Positions 1-11,475 of a stretch of DNA of 64,000 bases are shown one piece after another. Positions within the stretch are counted from its first letter, which is position 1. Every line of letters begins with the position of its first letter. Origin of the DNA: Toxonevra muliebris (Eukaryota; Arthropoda; Insecta; Diptera; Pallopteridae); NCBI GenBank assembly GCA_963691655.1, contig OY829327.1, positions 66,104,079-66,168,078 of the forward strand. Direction: 5' to 3'. Under the pieces are notes generated by a model. That model was not told the DNA's origin. It did no database searches and saw only the letters and a program-made list of their open reading frames with translations. The translations under genes and the position numbers were made by a program.

Positions 1-596
1 TATAAATTTTTTCCAAAAGTAATCATTGCTTAACGTTTGTATATATACTGATTTCAAAATTGCATTTAGATAATTTAAAAATATTGTATTTCACCAAACT
101 TCAATACCAAGTAAACAAACTCACTTTTTTGGCAGATGATATTGAAAATCAACGAAAAATAGTAAAATTAATTATTTTGCATTGAAATTAGAAATTTACC
201 CAGATAAAATAACAAACTTGATGTAAAAATTATAAATTCACAGGTCGATATATATTTGTAAGTGGCTACAGCTGACCAAACTTTTGTAAAAAAAACATAT
301 GGTGAAATAGGTAAAATTCAACGAAAATGCATATTTTCCACATTTCCCTGTTTTTAGCTTACAATAACTTCTAAAATACTGTGTTAAATACATTTAATCT
401 CAAGGAGTGCTTATTGCTTATGATGTGGCGTAGAAATATTTTAATTTTTTCACACCTTATTTTCTCGGGGTAAGCCAAAAACTACTACATCCTCTAAAAT
501 TTTGAGTACTGAAATTTATTATTGAAGACATATGGAAATTGTGTTTTAAGAATTTTCAAAATTGCATCATGGCATCTAGTACCGGGACGATATGGG
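1..596 (-). mobile_element. piggyBac-like nonautonomous element, one end only
   Basis: This segment matches the reverse complement of 47366-47981 over almost its whole length, with scattered substitutions. Its right end reads GGGACGATATGGG followed by TTAA at 597-600. The second copy also begins TTAA-CCCATATTGTCCC. A TTAA target site next to a CCC-starting terminus is typical of piggyBac-type elements. The other end lies outside the window. No coding capacity is seen. Family assignment is inference from the termini only. Confidence 0.6.
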
Positions 597-720
597 TTAA
601 GGTTGTGATATAGGCAGTGCGTGTAAGTGATTATCGAAACGTAACATGACGTAGAGTTCTATCTTTGATAGATTTCTGCGTTACGCTACGTTCCGTTACT
701 TTGCATAATTGAACCTTAAT

Positions 721-1970
721 GGTATAAACACAACCAAAGCAGCCGGCGTCAACTTCAACAACAAACTCATAAAATTTTATGAACTTGTATGGGAAAAAAT
801 TTCTGACGCTTGATGCCGCCTCAACGACGCTACAATAGATTCAATTTAAATTCTCTCAACTTCATAATGTTTCCTCTCTTGTGAGAGGGGAAACTCTGTC
901 ACATTTTTCAAAAAAAGCAAAATGCTGCCAAGTTTTTGTACGAAAACATGTGAATTTCTTTCGAGTTTTACTTTGTTTTTTAATTCTTTTGACGAATTTG
1001 CACAAATAAACTAAGTAAATAATTTTAGCTTATACAGGAATTGTTTCTAATTGCAGAATCCTGAATTTTTCCTTTTCTTTTTTGACAATTGACAATTTAA
1101 ATAAAAACAAAATGAATTGTAAAAACAAAGATAAAATCCAATTCCTCTTATTTTTTCTTTTACATATTTTTGACGCTAGATGTTGACGCTATTATTGTGT
1201 TTATTCTCTTAGAATAAGTAGACGGTTAGGGCGATGTTACACGATCAATGTTTTGCTGTCAAACAATGCAATTGTTGTTGCTTTGAAAAATGAACACTGA
1301 GCAAAAGAGAGGATGAACACATTTCACTTCAAATTTTTTTACTGTCGAAAAGAACCTGCATCACTTCAAATAAAATGGGGTTGCTGAAGATGCACTGTTG
1401 CATTTTATGGGAAAATACTAATATTATATGAAAAATACTAGACTTTTTACTAACTTATAAATAATTTTTTTTTCTTTGCCACCCTTTGCGTTGTTTGGCT
1501 TTTGTTTGTTTGTAAAAATGAGTGCTGTTTAAAAAATTACTTAATAATTTTTATAAAAACATGGTAATTCAATGGCCAAGTAACAAAATGGCGGAGCTTA
1601 TGTATTTTAATAGTTCGCAAATTTTAAAAATTATTTTTCACGTTTTTCATATATAAATGCAATATTTTTTGTATAATTTGTGGCTATTTTCACCAATATT
1701 ATCTCATTTTGTCATTATTATTATTTTCCATCCAATTCCATTCCAATTGTTGAATTTTCATTCACTCCAAAATACAATTAAATTTATTTTTAGTTGGAAA
1801 AACATAGTTGTAGATAAAAATATTAAAAAAAACATTCAGCAAAAAACTGATAGTGTAACAGGGCATCAAACAAAATGATGAAAAGAGAGTAAAAATAGAA
1901 AACATTGACAGCAAAACATTGACAGTGTAACATCAGCCTTAGAGGGTGGCTGCTTTGGTTATGTTTATAT
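721..1970. mobile_element. MITE family 1, copy A, split by a nested element
   Basis: It starts GGTATAAACACAACCAAAGC and ends with the inverted counterpart (about 1946-1970, GGCTGCTTTGGTTATGTTTATA). The same family recurs at 2508-3030 and 3031-3434. The outer element is interrupted at 1230-1938 by a different inverted-repeat element. No transposase is seen, so it is a nonautonomous DNA transposon of unknown superfamily. Confidence 0.7.
1230..1938. mobile_element. MITE family 2 nested inside family 1 copy A
   Basis: The ends are inverted repeats: left GGCGATGTTACAC followed by TCAATGTTTTGCTGTCAA; right, on the other strand, GGCTGATGTTACAC followed by TCAATGTTTTGCTGTCAA. The flanks repeat TTAG (1226-1229 and 1939-1942), and the uninterrupted sister copies of the host element carry a single GGTTAGAGG or GGTTAGAAG here. 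The 709 bp interior is AT-rich and noncoding. Confidence 0.7.
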
Positions 1971-1972
1971 CT

Positions 1973-2498
1973 AAGTGGCTGTTTAGACGGGAGCAAGCAT
2001 GAAGCCTGTCTGAAAGAGAGAAGTAGAAAAATAGGTAGAGAGAAAGAGATAGCAAAGTTGCGTTGGAACTCCAAAAATAAAATAAAAATCGGCTCATTGA
2101 TGAATGTTCCATGTTCATATTGTTCCGATTTTGCCCCTTTCCCTCATAATTTTTAGAAGTTGAATAGGCAACATGAACGCAAACAAACAATGCGCATCTA
2201 CGGCACACACAGTCTTCATTTTCTTACTATTTTTTTATAAACTTATTTTGATGTCTTAAGAGATTGTTGCTTTTATTTTTTATTTAATTTTAAGTACATA
2301 TTTAAGGGACATAATTGATATTTCTTTTGCATTTTTTTGCGAACAAAAGAACCTATCTTAATGAGCACAAGAAAAAGTGACAAAATTCCAATTCCACCGT
2401 TCCTTTTTGATTAGAAAAAGTCCGTCATGGTTGCACTCATGTGAACACGACACGCCTGCCCATGCTTTTCATGCTTGCTCCCGTCTGAACAGCCACTA
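1973..2498. mobile_element. MITE family 3 (TGGCTGTT... inverted ends)
   Basis: The left end GTGGCTGTTTAGACGGGAGC is matched on the opposite strand at the right end by GTGGCTGTTCAGACGGGAGC, and both continue into CAAGCATGAA. A short relative lies at 11309-11475. It sits directly between two copies of family 1. No coding sequence is seen. Confidence 0.65.
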
Positions 2499-2507
2499 AG
2501 GCTAAAT

Positions 2508-3030
2508 GGTATAAACACAACCAAAGCAGCCGGCCTCAGCTTCAACAACAAACACACAGAATATTATGAATTTGCATGGGAACAAATTTCTGAGGATAGC
2601 TGCCGCCTCAACGACGCTACACTAGATTCTTTTCAAATTTTCTCAACTTCACAATGTTTTCTCTCTTGTAAGAGGGGAAACATTGCCATATTTTTCAAAA
2701 AAAGCCAAGTGCTGCCAAGTTTTAGTACGAAAATATATGTATTTTTTTCGAGTTTCCTTTTAGTTTCTTCATTCTTTTGATGATTTTTGCACAAATAAAC
2801 GATGTAAATAATTTTAATTCATACAAAAATTTTTTTAAATTACAGAATATTGAAGTTTTCCTTTTATTTTTTGATAACGTAAATAAAAAAAAAACTGAGC
2901 TGTTAAAACAATAATCTAGTCCAACTGCTTTTGTTTTGTTTTTCTTCTACATATTCTTGACGCTCTTATTGTGTTTATTCTCTCAGAAGAAGTAAGCGGT
3001 TAGAGGCCGACTACTTTGGTTGTGTTTATA
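2508..3030. mobile_element. MITE family 1, copy B, both ends present
   Basis: It begins GGTATAAACACAACCAAAGC and ends in the inverted form CTACTTTGGTTGTGTTTATA. The body aligns with copy A (721-1229), sharing for example the CAACGACGCTACA stretch and the GAGAGGGGAAAC-like stretch. An apparent ~100-codon open frame is an artefact of this repeat. Confidence 0.7.
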
Positions 3031-3434
3031 GCATGATGCTACACTAGATTCTATTCAAATTTTCTAAACTTTATAATGTTTTCTCTTTTGTGAGAGGATA
3101 TGGCAATCTTTGCCATATTCTCAAAAAAAAAAAGCCAAGTGCTGCCAAGTTTTAGTATGAAAACATATGAATTTCTTTCGGGTTTTGCTTAATTTCTTAA
3201 CTCTTTTGATGGTTAAGATGATTTTGTACAAATAAACAAAGTAAATAATTTTAATTTATTCAACAAGTGTTTCAAATTACAGAATCTTGAATTTTTCCTT
3301 TTATTTTTTGACAATTGACAACATAAATAAAAATCAAATTGAATTGTTTTGACGCTAGAGGTTGACGCTTTTATTATGTTTATTCTCTCAGAAGAAGTAG
3401 GTTAGAAGCCGGCTGCTTTGGTTGTGTTTATACC
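3031..3434. mobile_element. MITE family 1, copy C, left end missing
   Basis: The body starts at GATGCTACACTAGATTCTAT, matching the interior of copy B, and ends GGCTGCTTTGGTTGTGTTTA TACC. It abuts copy B with no left terminal repeat, which gives a head-to-tail tandem arrangement. Confidence 0.6.
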
Positions 3435-6400
3435 GTAAAGGTTAAAAGGAATCCTTTTTCACTGTGCACCACGAAGAGGCCGTGGGTCAACTATTTGTTT
3501 GTGTACTTACGATGCTTTTCAAATTGCAAATATCTAAACAGCCGGACTCTGTTATGAATGAAGTAAATAATGAAAAGGCAACATTTTTGTCTGCTATTAT
3601 TTTTTGTTTCTGAAATATTTATTGTTTGTTGATTTCATTGTTTTCTTGTAATTACAATACAATTTCTTAGTTTTTTTAGTTCAATATCATTCTTAAATTT
3701 GCATCAGTAACTGTTTTTGTTCTCTTAAAATGATCATTTAATTAATTTTTTTTTCTTGTGTACATATACATGCTTAAGTATTTATATACATATATGTATA
3801 TTTTATACATATGTATGCAATTCATTTATATACATATATAAGGGTATGTCTACGTATTTGAATTTCAGAATATAATAAATATTTTGTCTGATTTTTCTCT
3901 TAGCTTTCATACGGCACTTTTAGCATGTCGCATACGACATACGGCGTGAAAATAATGCTCCAAAGTTTAAGAGTGATAGTTCTTATCGTATGTAGGTATG
4001 TATTTACATCTGTATGCACATATCTCTTTTTAATAATCTTATAAGAAGCAAATTATTATAACAATTAAATATTGATTAATATTTGTTGTTTATGATTATA
4101 TTAATATGTAAAATTATTGATTGAATAAGAATATGTATATATGTATGTAACATTTTTTTCCAGGTAAAAGTTCACATTTTCAGAGCTCATTTTTCTTCTT
4201 TTGTTTCATTTAAAATCTTTTTTTCACTTATTGTTGTGGTTTGATCTTGGTGTTGTTTGTTTTTGTTGTAATAATGTATTTTTATGAATAAAAATATAAG
4301 ATGCAAAATATATTTAAAATTACTAAATTTTTTTATTATTACATTTAATTAGCTATTAGTTTGCTGGTATGAGTGTTAATATGATTACAAATTTAGCTAT
4401 AGAATTTGTTTAAAAAGTTTGTCTGTTTGTTTGTATTTTTTGAAAATATATTTGCGTTTACACTTTGTTTTATTTTTAATATTTGTAATTGTTGTAGGTA
4501 CTCAATTTACAGTTTTTTTAAATTTTTTTATGGTTAATTAGTCAATATATAATTATTTGTGTATTATTCTTTGATTTTTTGTTTATTTAGTGTTTATTGC
4601 AGCAGTTTCCAATATTTTTCATGCCCTTAATGTGCTAGCATTTTTTTGCTCTATACATATGTATTGAGTAAATGCATTCACTACCTTTATTTATCTGCAA
4701 TTTCTTTCATAGTTCTATTATTTTTCTTATGTAGGTGGCTCTCATTTTAATTTTTTTTTTATGTATTAAGACAAATTGAATTGAATTTTTGTTGGTTTGT
4801 AAATTATGTATCTGAGTAAGTATGTATATGGTATTTTTCATATTTTATAATTTTTTTATTTATAAATTATTACATTTCCTTTAAAATATACTTACATATA
4901 AAAAGAGATCCATTTCTATTTATATATGTATATATACATCGAAATATATATGTAGGTATATAAATGCATATGCGTATATACACATAAACATTAGCGGAAC
5001 CAGAGCTAGCAAAAGGGAGCCTTTTTAAGTTTTACGTTCGTTTAAAAAGGTTTTTAGCTGTGGAGCAAAAAGGGTTTTCCCCCTTGGATCCGCTAGTGCA
5101 CATATACCTATATCCTGTGTGCCAAACAAAAATATTAGTGACATAAGATAAAAGCTTGAAATAATGAAAACAATTTTATTGAACATATAATTGTAGAACA
5201 TTTTGCTGCATCTAAAACGTAAGAAGTTTGTATTTAAAGTTATGCAAAAAAAAAGTGCTTGGAAAATTTCTGTATTTCAAAAACAAGATCATATTTTTAG
5301 AATATACGTGTAACATGAAATTTTTGAGTCTAAAAGCCCCTGAGGAGTCATGAAAGTGATGCGCTCTCGGGAAACTACTTTTCTATACTGAAAACTTTAA
5401 ACGTTTATTTCTCAAATGGGAACATTTTGCGCGCCCATTAAAGTAACTCAAAAAGTAATAAACATTGTTTTTTTGCAATTTATTTATAAAAAAATAAATT
5501 TCTTTTTCAAAATGGTCCTAAATTTTTAATTTTTTACCAAAAATTTTGGTGTAAATTAGTTTATTTGAATTTTGTTTATTTTTTTTCGAGTCAACCAACT
5601 TGCGAACGGTTCAAAGGATTCAAGGATTCAATGGAGCTCAAAGCATTGCGTTGATTGTGAAATTAAAAAGGGGGGGAAAATAAATGAGAGGCCATCCCAT
5701 AATTGGGAATCGAACCGGGAAGCAGAAGCTTTAGTAAATAGTAGCTTTTTTCTCTTCACATTCGAACAAAAATACGTATACAAAATTCCGGTAAAAAAAA
5801 AAAAAAAAAAGAAATGACAAAACTTCTGTGACCATCAGGTTTGCAGCTGCAGGGCTGCCACTTTGAATTGTTTCAACAATACAAATTTTTCCACATACCA
5901 ACATTTTATAATCAATATTATAATAATTAACAAAATAAACTTTCTAATTTTTTATTAAAATTTTTTTGAAAATACAGTCGCTTACACGTGACTCCCCTCC
6001 TCAACTTTTCTCTCTGGAAGATTTTGGGCTCACCATTATCTGCATACTTTCCAAAATATTGATTTGGTTTTAAAAACGAATGTATTAATGCCATCCCAAA
6101 AGTTTGTAGGCAATAAGAGTAGATCTGCCACCGTTTGAAAATAATTGATTGAGCAATTTTCGTTATCGCTGTAAAAGTTATAAAAGTTTTTTCCAAAATA
6201 ATATTGCTATTTCATTTCTATGGGATATTTTTTTTAAGTATTATTATTATTATTTTTTTTTTTGGTTCGGAGTTGTTTATGCTGTGTTTTAAGTACTCAA
6301 AACTACAAGATGTAATCCAATAAAAAGTTTTTATAAATACACCGCTAAAAAAATTGTATTTGTGATTTGGAACTTTGACCTTATGTCACCACTATGTGTT

Positions 6401-7447
6401 TGCACTCAGGTACATATACACCTGTATTTTGTTTTTTTTTTTGTAATTATTTCTACTTAAATTTTATGTATTGGCTTTTTAATTATCGTTTTAATATATT
6501 TAATTAGTTATTGTTTGTATGTATAATTATTTGCAAACACTGTTTTTGTTTTTGTAATATATTTGTATGCGCATATGTGTAAATATATGTTGGTATCTAT
6601 ATCTATGTAACTATGTATTTATGTTTGTATGTGTAGTTTTTAATTTTATTTCCAACTTTGAATGCGTTAGGATTGTTCGCTGATTTGCCAAACCCAATTC
6701 TATTGCGAAAAGTCTGCTCATAAATATATATTGCAATTGGCAAGATGTTTAGCTGCGATGAAAGAATTTCTTCCTTGGAAATATGTATGACAATAGATTT
6801 TATGTTGCATTAATTAAAAAAGTACGACAATAAATATGAATTACGCTTTTGTGTACATCTGTTTGTTAGAAAAAGAAATTTAATTGATTATATTTCCAAA
6901 TGAATTTTCTATTCGTATAGAATTAAAAAACTCTATGGAGAAAATCTCGATTTTGGTTTCTGCTTATTTGGTTTTCAAGTAAGACAGCCATTACATGTGT
7001 ATGCATGTATTTCCAAAACAGTGAACAGCGAGAAAAATTTAATTTTTGGTTTTGTTATAAAAAAAAGAAAACTAAACGAAACGAGTTTCATTGTTCATTT
7101 GTTTCGTCTTTAATTTTGTATGAGATTTTTTTTAGTGATGAAGTATATTTGTGGTAATTATAGAATATTTTGTATAATTTATATTAGAACAATGTATGAT
7201 GTTTTTTTTTTAATTTTTTCGGTGTTAGCTTATAAGATAATTTTGTAAAACTTCTTTATTTTCTTTTTCAATAATATAATAGAATAGTTATGTAAGACTT
7301 CCTAAACATTTAATACGACATACATATATTTTATGAAATATTAATATTATTAATACACTAGTCAACCAGGTTATGTATAAAAGCAATCAACAACCGATTT
7401 CAAAAACAAATTTTCCTTTCACTTTTAGTCCAGTCATAAAGATTTAC
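3435..7447. other. AT-rich noncoding interval
   Basis: No gene is seen on either strand. The sequence is AT-rich with T-runs and degenerate TATG/TATA microsatellite patches (for example 3770-3840 and 4920-4985). The minus strand is downstream of Glut4EF, so part could be an extended 3' untranslated region, but no poly(A) site was established. A short stretch at 5690-5720 carries, on the minus strand, a tRNA-type B box (GGTTCGATTCC) without a matching A box, probably a SINE scrap. Confidence 0.5.
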
Positions 7448-8916
7448 ATAAAAATTCTGAACTGAGATTTTTCTTCAGTAATTGTTAGTGGGGTATGATA
7501 TATTCAAAAACCGCAAAAATCAGTCCAGGGGGTGAAGAGCGACCCCCACAAAAATCCCCCCTTTGGTGAAAAAAAAACCGTTTTTTTACTAATAACTGGT
7601 TAACCGTTACTTACTTACTTTCTTAAAAATTACTTACTACAAAAAAAGCTCGAGTGATTTCCTAAAAAAAAGATCTCAAGTAATTTTTTTGTATATGTCA
7701 TAGTTTTCGAGATATTCAATATTTAAGAAATTGCAAACTTAGTACTTTGGATGTACTGTGGATGCGGGCGCATCTTTGTTTATTTGAATTTTTGCGTGTG
7801 GAGCCTAGAGGAATACCTATAAGAATTGCTCGAAAACCAAACAAGCTAGGAAGAAAAATCAAAAAGGGTTTGAAGGGGATATAAAGTACTACATCCTCTG
7901 CTATTTTCATTGATAACGGATATTGTATTGTATACAAAAATAACAATATAGCATAGTTGCCTGTTGGTTTTTACTACTTTTACTATTTGCAGGCCTAATA
8001 AAAATAACTAGTTTCACTATATTTTATAAATGTATTATCTCTTAGTTTAAAACATTACTTCTGAAAATCCTGTAAAAGTAAGAAATAAAAAAATTCTCCT
8101 TTTGCAGTTTTATCAACTTATTAAAATGACCCAATTTTTGGCGAATTTTTTATTGTTTATTGTATTTGATATATTTTTTTTTAATGCAATTTTTTAACTT
8201 CTAAATTATTAGAAAATATTGATAAACGATAAGTGAACTGAAAAAAAGCTATTTTTTAGATATATATTCAATTCGTTTGGGTATTTTTTCTATTTTAAGG
8301 AAACAATAAAAAAATCGCCAAAAATTTGGCCACCTTTAATTTACTGATAAAATCGCTAAATGTGAATTTTTTTATTTCAAATTTTCAGCATTTTCAGAAG
8401 TAATGTCTTAAACTAAAATATAATAAATTTATAACATATAGTGGAACCAGTTATTTTTATTAGGCCTGCAAATGGTTAAAGTAGCAAAAACAAACAGGAA
8501 ACTGTACTATATTGCTATGTTTATATACTAAAAATTATTTGTATTCAATAAAAATGACAGAGAATGTTGCACTTTATATCCCCTTTAAAATCCATATTGA
8601 TATTCAAAGATGCGCGCGCATCCACAGTACATCCAAAGAACAAAATTTACTATTTCTTAAATATTGAATATCTCGAAAACTATCACATATACGAAAATTT
8701 TTTTTAAGGAAATCACTCAAGCTTTCTTTTTGTAGTAAGCAATTTTTTGATATCTCCAACGGTTAACCAGTTATCAGTAAAAAAGGCTTGTTTCACCAAA
8801 GAGGGGGTTTTTTGGCGGGTCGCTCTGCAACCCCAGATCTATTTTTTGTGGTTTTTCCATCTATCATACCCCCACTAACAATTACTGAAGAAAAATCTCA
8901 GTTCAGAATTTTTATG
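7448..8916. repeat. Long fold-back inverted repeat (arms of 600-700 bp)
   Basis: The left arm (7448 to ~8162) and right arm (~8304 to 8916) are reverse complements with high similarity along their length. Left CATAAAAATTCTGAACTGAG matches right, on the minus strand, CATAAAAATTCTGAACTGAG. The inner ends also pair (left TTTTTGGCGAATTTTTTATT; right rc TTTTTGGCGATTTTTTTATT). The loop is only ~140 bp. No transposase is encoded. It is probably a fold-back type DNA element, and if transcribed it would give a very long hairpin RNA. Confidence 0.8.
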
Positions 8917-8994
8917 AACTTTTGGTGCATTTTTTACTCTACCGACTGGGCTATTTCCAAATCTGCCCTTAATTTTCAAAACACATAGTAGTTA

Positions 8995-9450
8995 GGTCCA
9001 GACTTAAATAAAGTAGGCGGAAAAAAGTTCATCTTTTTGCCCCCAATTCGTCCCACAATTGATACATTGTGTCATTGTGAGACTAACGTCATAAACCGCT
9101 TTTCGATTGCGAACTCTCCACGTGAGCTGGGCAAAAACATTTTTTAGGGAGAATTTTTTGTTGTTAGTTTTACGCTAATCGATACCTTTCTAACAAGCCT
9201 TTGTATGTCAAAATCAAACTAAAAACAAATGTTTAACAAGCGATTGTAGCAAAGGCTAGATTAAATTTCATCCCAAAAATCACATATTTAATTTTCTGCT
9301 GCTCTATACGGACTCATTATTGAAGAAAATTCAGCTTACGAGGAGTATTCCCAATTGAAAAACATTTTATGGCGCTGGACTCACATTGCCCAGTGTATCA
9401 ATTGTGGGGCAAAACATGAAATTTTTTTGCGTCCATCTTAGACTTGAACC
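8995..9450. mobile_element. Short DNA element with ~85 bp terminal inverted repeats
   Basis: The left end (8995-9080) and right end (9365-9450) are imperfect inverted repeats; both contain CACAATTGATACA within TTTGCCCC...-type sequence. The interior is ~285 bp and noncoding. It lies 78 bp to the right of the long fold-back. Superfamily unknown. Confidence 0.6.
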
Positions 9451-11308
9451 GCAACACAAATACATGGAAAAATGGGAATTTTAATTGAATTTATAAACGC
9501 TGCACTTTTACTTTTCTCAAAATTTCAAATCTTTGAATTGCTTCCTGCAATTTTGACATAAAAAAAATTGTACTTTATTATAAGTTTAGGAGCAAAAACC
9601 TGAATATTAAAAACTCTTCTTCTTCACCAGTCAGAAAAACTGAATGCGGATTTGAAATTTAAGTGCAAAGATATTTCAGAAAACGTTGACATTTTCTAGT
9701 ACAATATTTTTTTTTTTGGAAATTTGTTAACTAGTGTATTTTTTTCTTACTTGTTTGTAAAATGGTAATAACGCTCCTTAGAAAGATTAATTCTTATTGT
9801 GTTTAAGGTTTTTAACAAGAATTTTAATAAGTGACAAAATTATTTCGTTTTCAATATCAAGTTACAACCAGTTTTACTAGTGTGTAGTTTAAACGCAATG
9901 TTTAAACGCAAAATTCCAAAGGAAATTACATGTACTTTACATATGTATGTATTTTGTTCATAATAAATGTCTTATTATATATTAATAACAGCGCAAATAA
10001 ACTTTAATCAATCTTATATAAATATGTATTTACAACGAAAGGGGAAAGTTCGTTACTTGAAGTTCAGTACAAATTTTTAGATACATAATATTTTCTAAAT
10101 TTTATTAACATAAAATTAATTATGTATTTTAGTCGATTTCGGAAAATATTTATAAAATTGGAATTGCTTAAAAACAAACAAAAAAATTTTGAAGACATTT
10201 TGTGGTTTTTTATATAATTTTATTCTCAATAACAGCACGAAGCATTGTAAGTAAAAAGAACTTATTTAACTTTAATTTTGTTTTTATTTTTTACAGTAAA
10301 ATTTTTAACTCTCATAAAATTGAAAGATATTTTTTTTGTCAAACATTATTGATTCATGCGAATCGCCTTTTTTGCTATGTACCTGTGTACAAGCAACTTT
10401 AAGAGAGGATATTCACATGTGTAAAAAATGAAGTCACGATTTTTATATAAATTTTGAATTTCGCCAATTTGCTCGCCACTTAAAACAAATGTACGCAAAA
10501 TATTCGCATTGGTAGAAAAAATCTAAAAAATCTATACTTATTTTTAAATTTTATTTTGATTTGAAATTTTTTACATAAGTCAACTTGATTTCTTAACTTT
10601 AAACAAAGACTTTGTTGTGTTATAATTTCTTCATGATTAGTCAGTCATATTTTAAAATGATTTTAGCATAAAATTTATGAAATACATATAATGTTCAATT
10701 TTAAGTTTAATTCTGTTGGTTTCTGCGCGAAAAGTTTCCTATGTGATTGTTTTAAGATTCATTTTTTATTGCTTTATTTTCACAAAATTTTCACGGTTTT
10801 CCGTTTAAATAAATTAATTAATAAAAAAATAAGTTTATAAAAACATGTGGTTAAGTTTGAGCCTAATTCAAAAGAATAAATACATTTTCCTCCGCCCAGC
10901 AAACTTTAAAAAGTGTAAAAAGCATTGAATACACCCCATCTTTTAAAACGCTTTCATTAGCTCAACCGTTCACTATATAATGCATTTTTATTACATAGTA
11001 TTATTGATGAAAAGGCTAATTACGGAATTTGAGATCCGCACATATTCAAAATTTTCAAAAGGTGTTAAAAGTCACAGCTGTTATTTTATCTACGAGCCAG
11101 GCAGATAACGCTCTTGCCATTAAAATAAGAATATTATGCTTTTATAAAAGTGATATTTTTTAAGTAAACTCGCGTGTTTTATTTAAAAATGCTTTTTAAA
11201 TAAAACACGTTTGTTGCTTTTCGATATCCACCGGATGTGGTCTTCTTCACTTTTCTCTCTCTTTATTACAGTGTAGTATTTTTGGTACTTAGAAATACGT
11301 TCATTATA
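9451..11308. other. AT-rich noncoding interval
   Basis: I see no gene, RNA gene or complete repeat here. Open frames of 60-70 codons lack any recognisable domain and have the base composition of the surrounding noncoding DNA. Confidence 0.5.
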
Positions 11309-11475
11309 GTGGTAGTTTACATTGGCGCAAGCATGAATGCCTGTCTAAAAGAGAGAGGTAGAACAAATAGGTAGTTACAAAAAGATAAGCGAGTTTCCAT
11401 CTTTTTCTTACTACCATTTATCTTACCTCTCTCTTCCAGACAGACTTTCATTCTTACACCCGCGTGAGCAGCCAC
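11309..11475. mobile_element. Small hairpin MITE related to family 3
   Basis: The left end GTGGTAGTTTACATTGGCGC continues into AAGCATGAATGCCTGTCT. The right end on the minus strand is GTGGCTGCTCACGCGGGTGT followed by an AAGAATGAAAGTCTGTCT-like sequence. The halves pair over most of the 167 bp. It is a deletion derivative of the family at 1973-2498. Confidence 0.6.

Noticed and set aside
2475..2780. 101-codon plus-strand frame
   Set aside because: Lies across the start of a MITE (2508-3030) and its peptide is just the repeat sequence.
5690..5720. tRNA gene with B box GGTTCGATTCC on the minus strand
   Set aside because: No A box or cloverleaf upstream; probably a SINE scrap.
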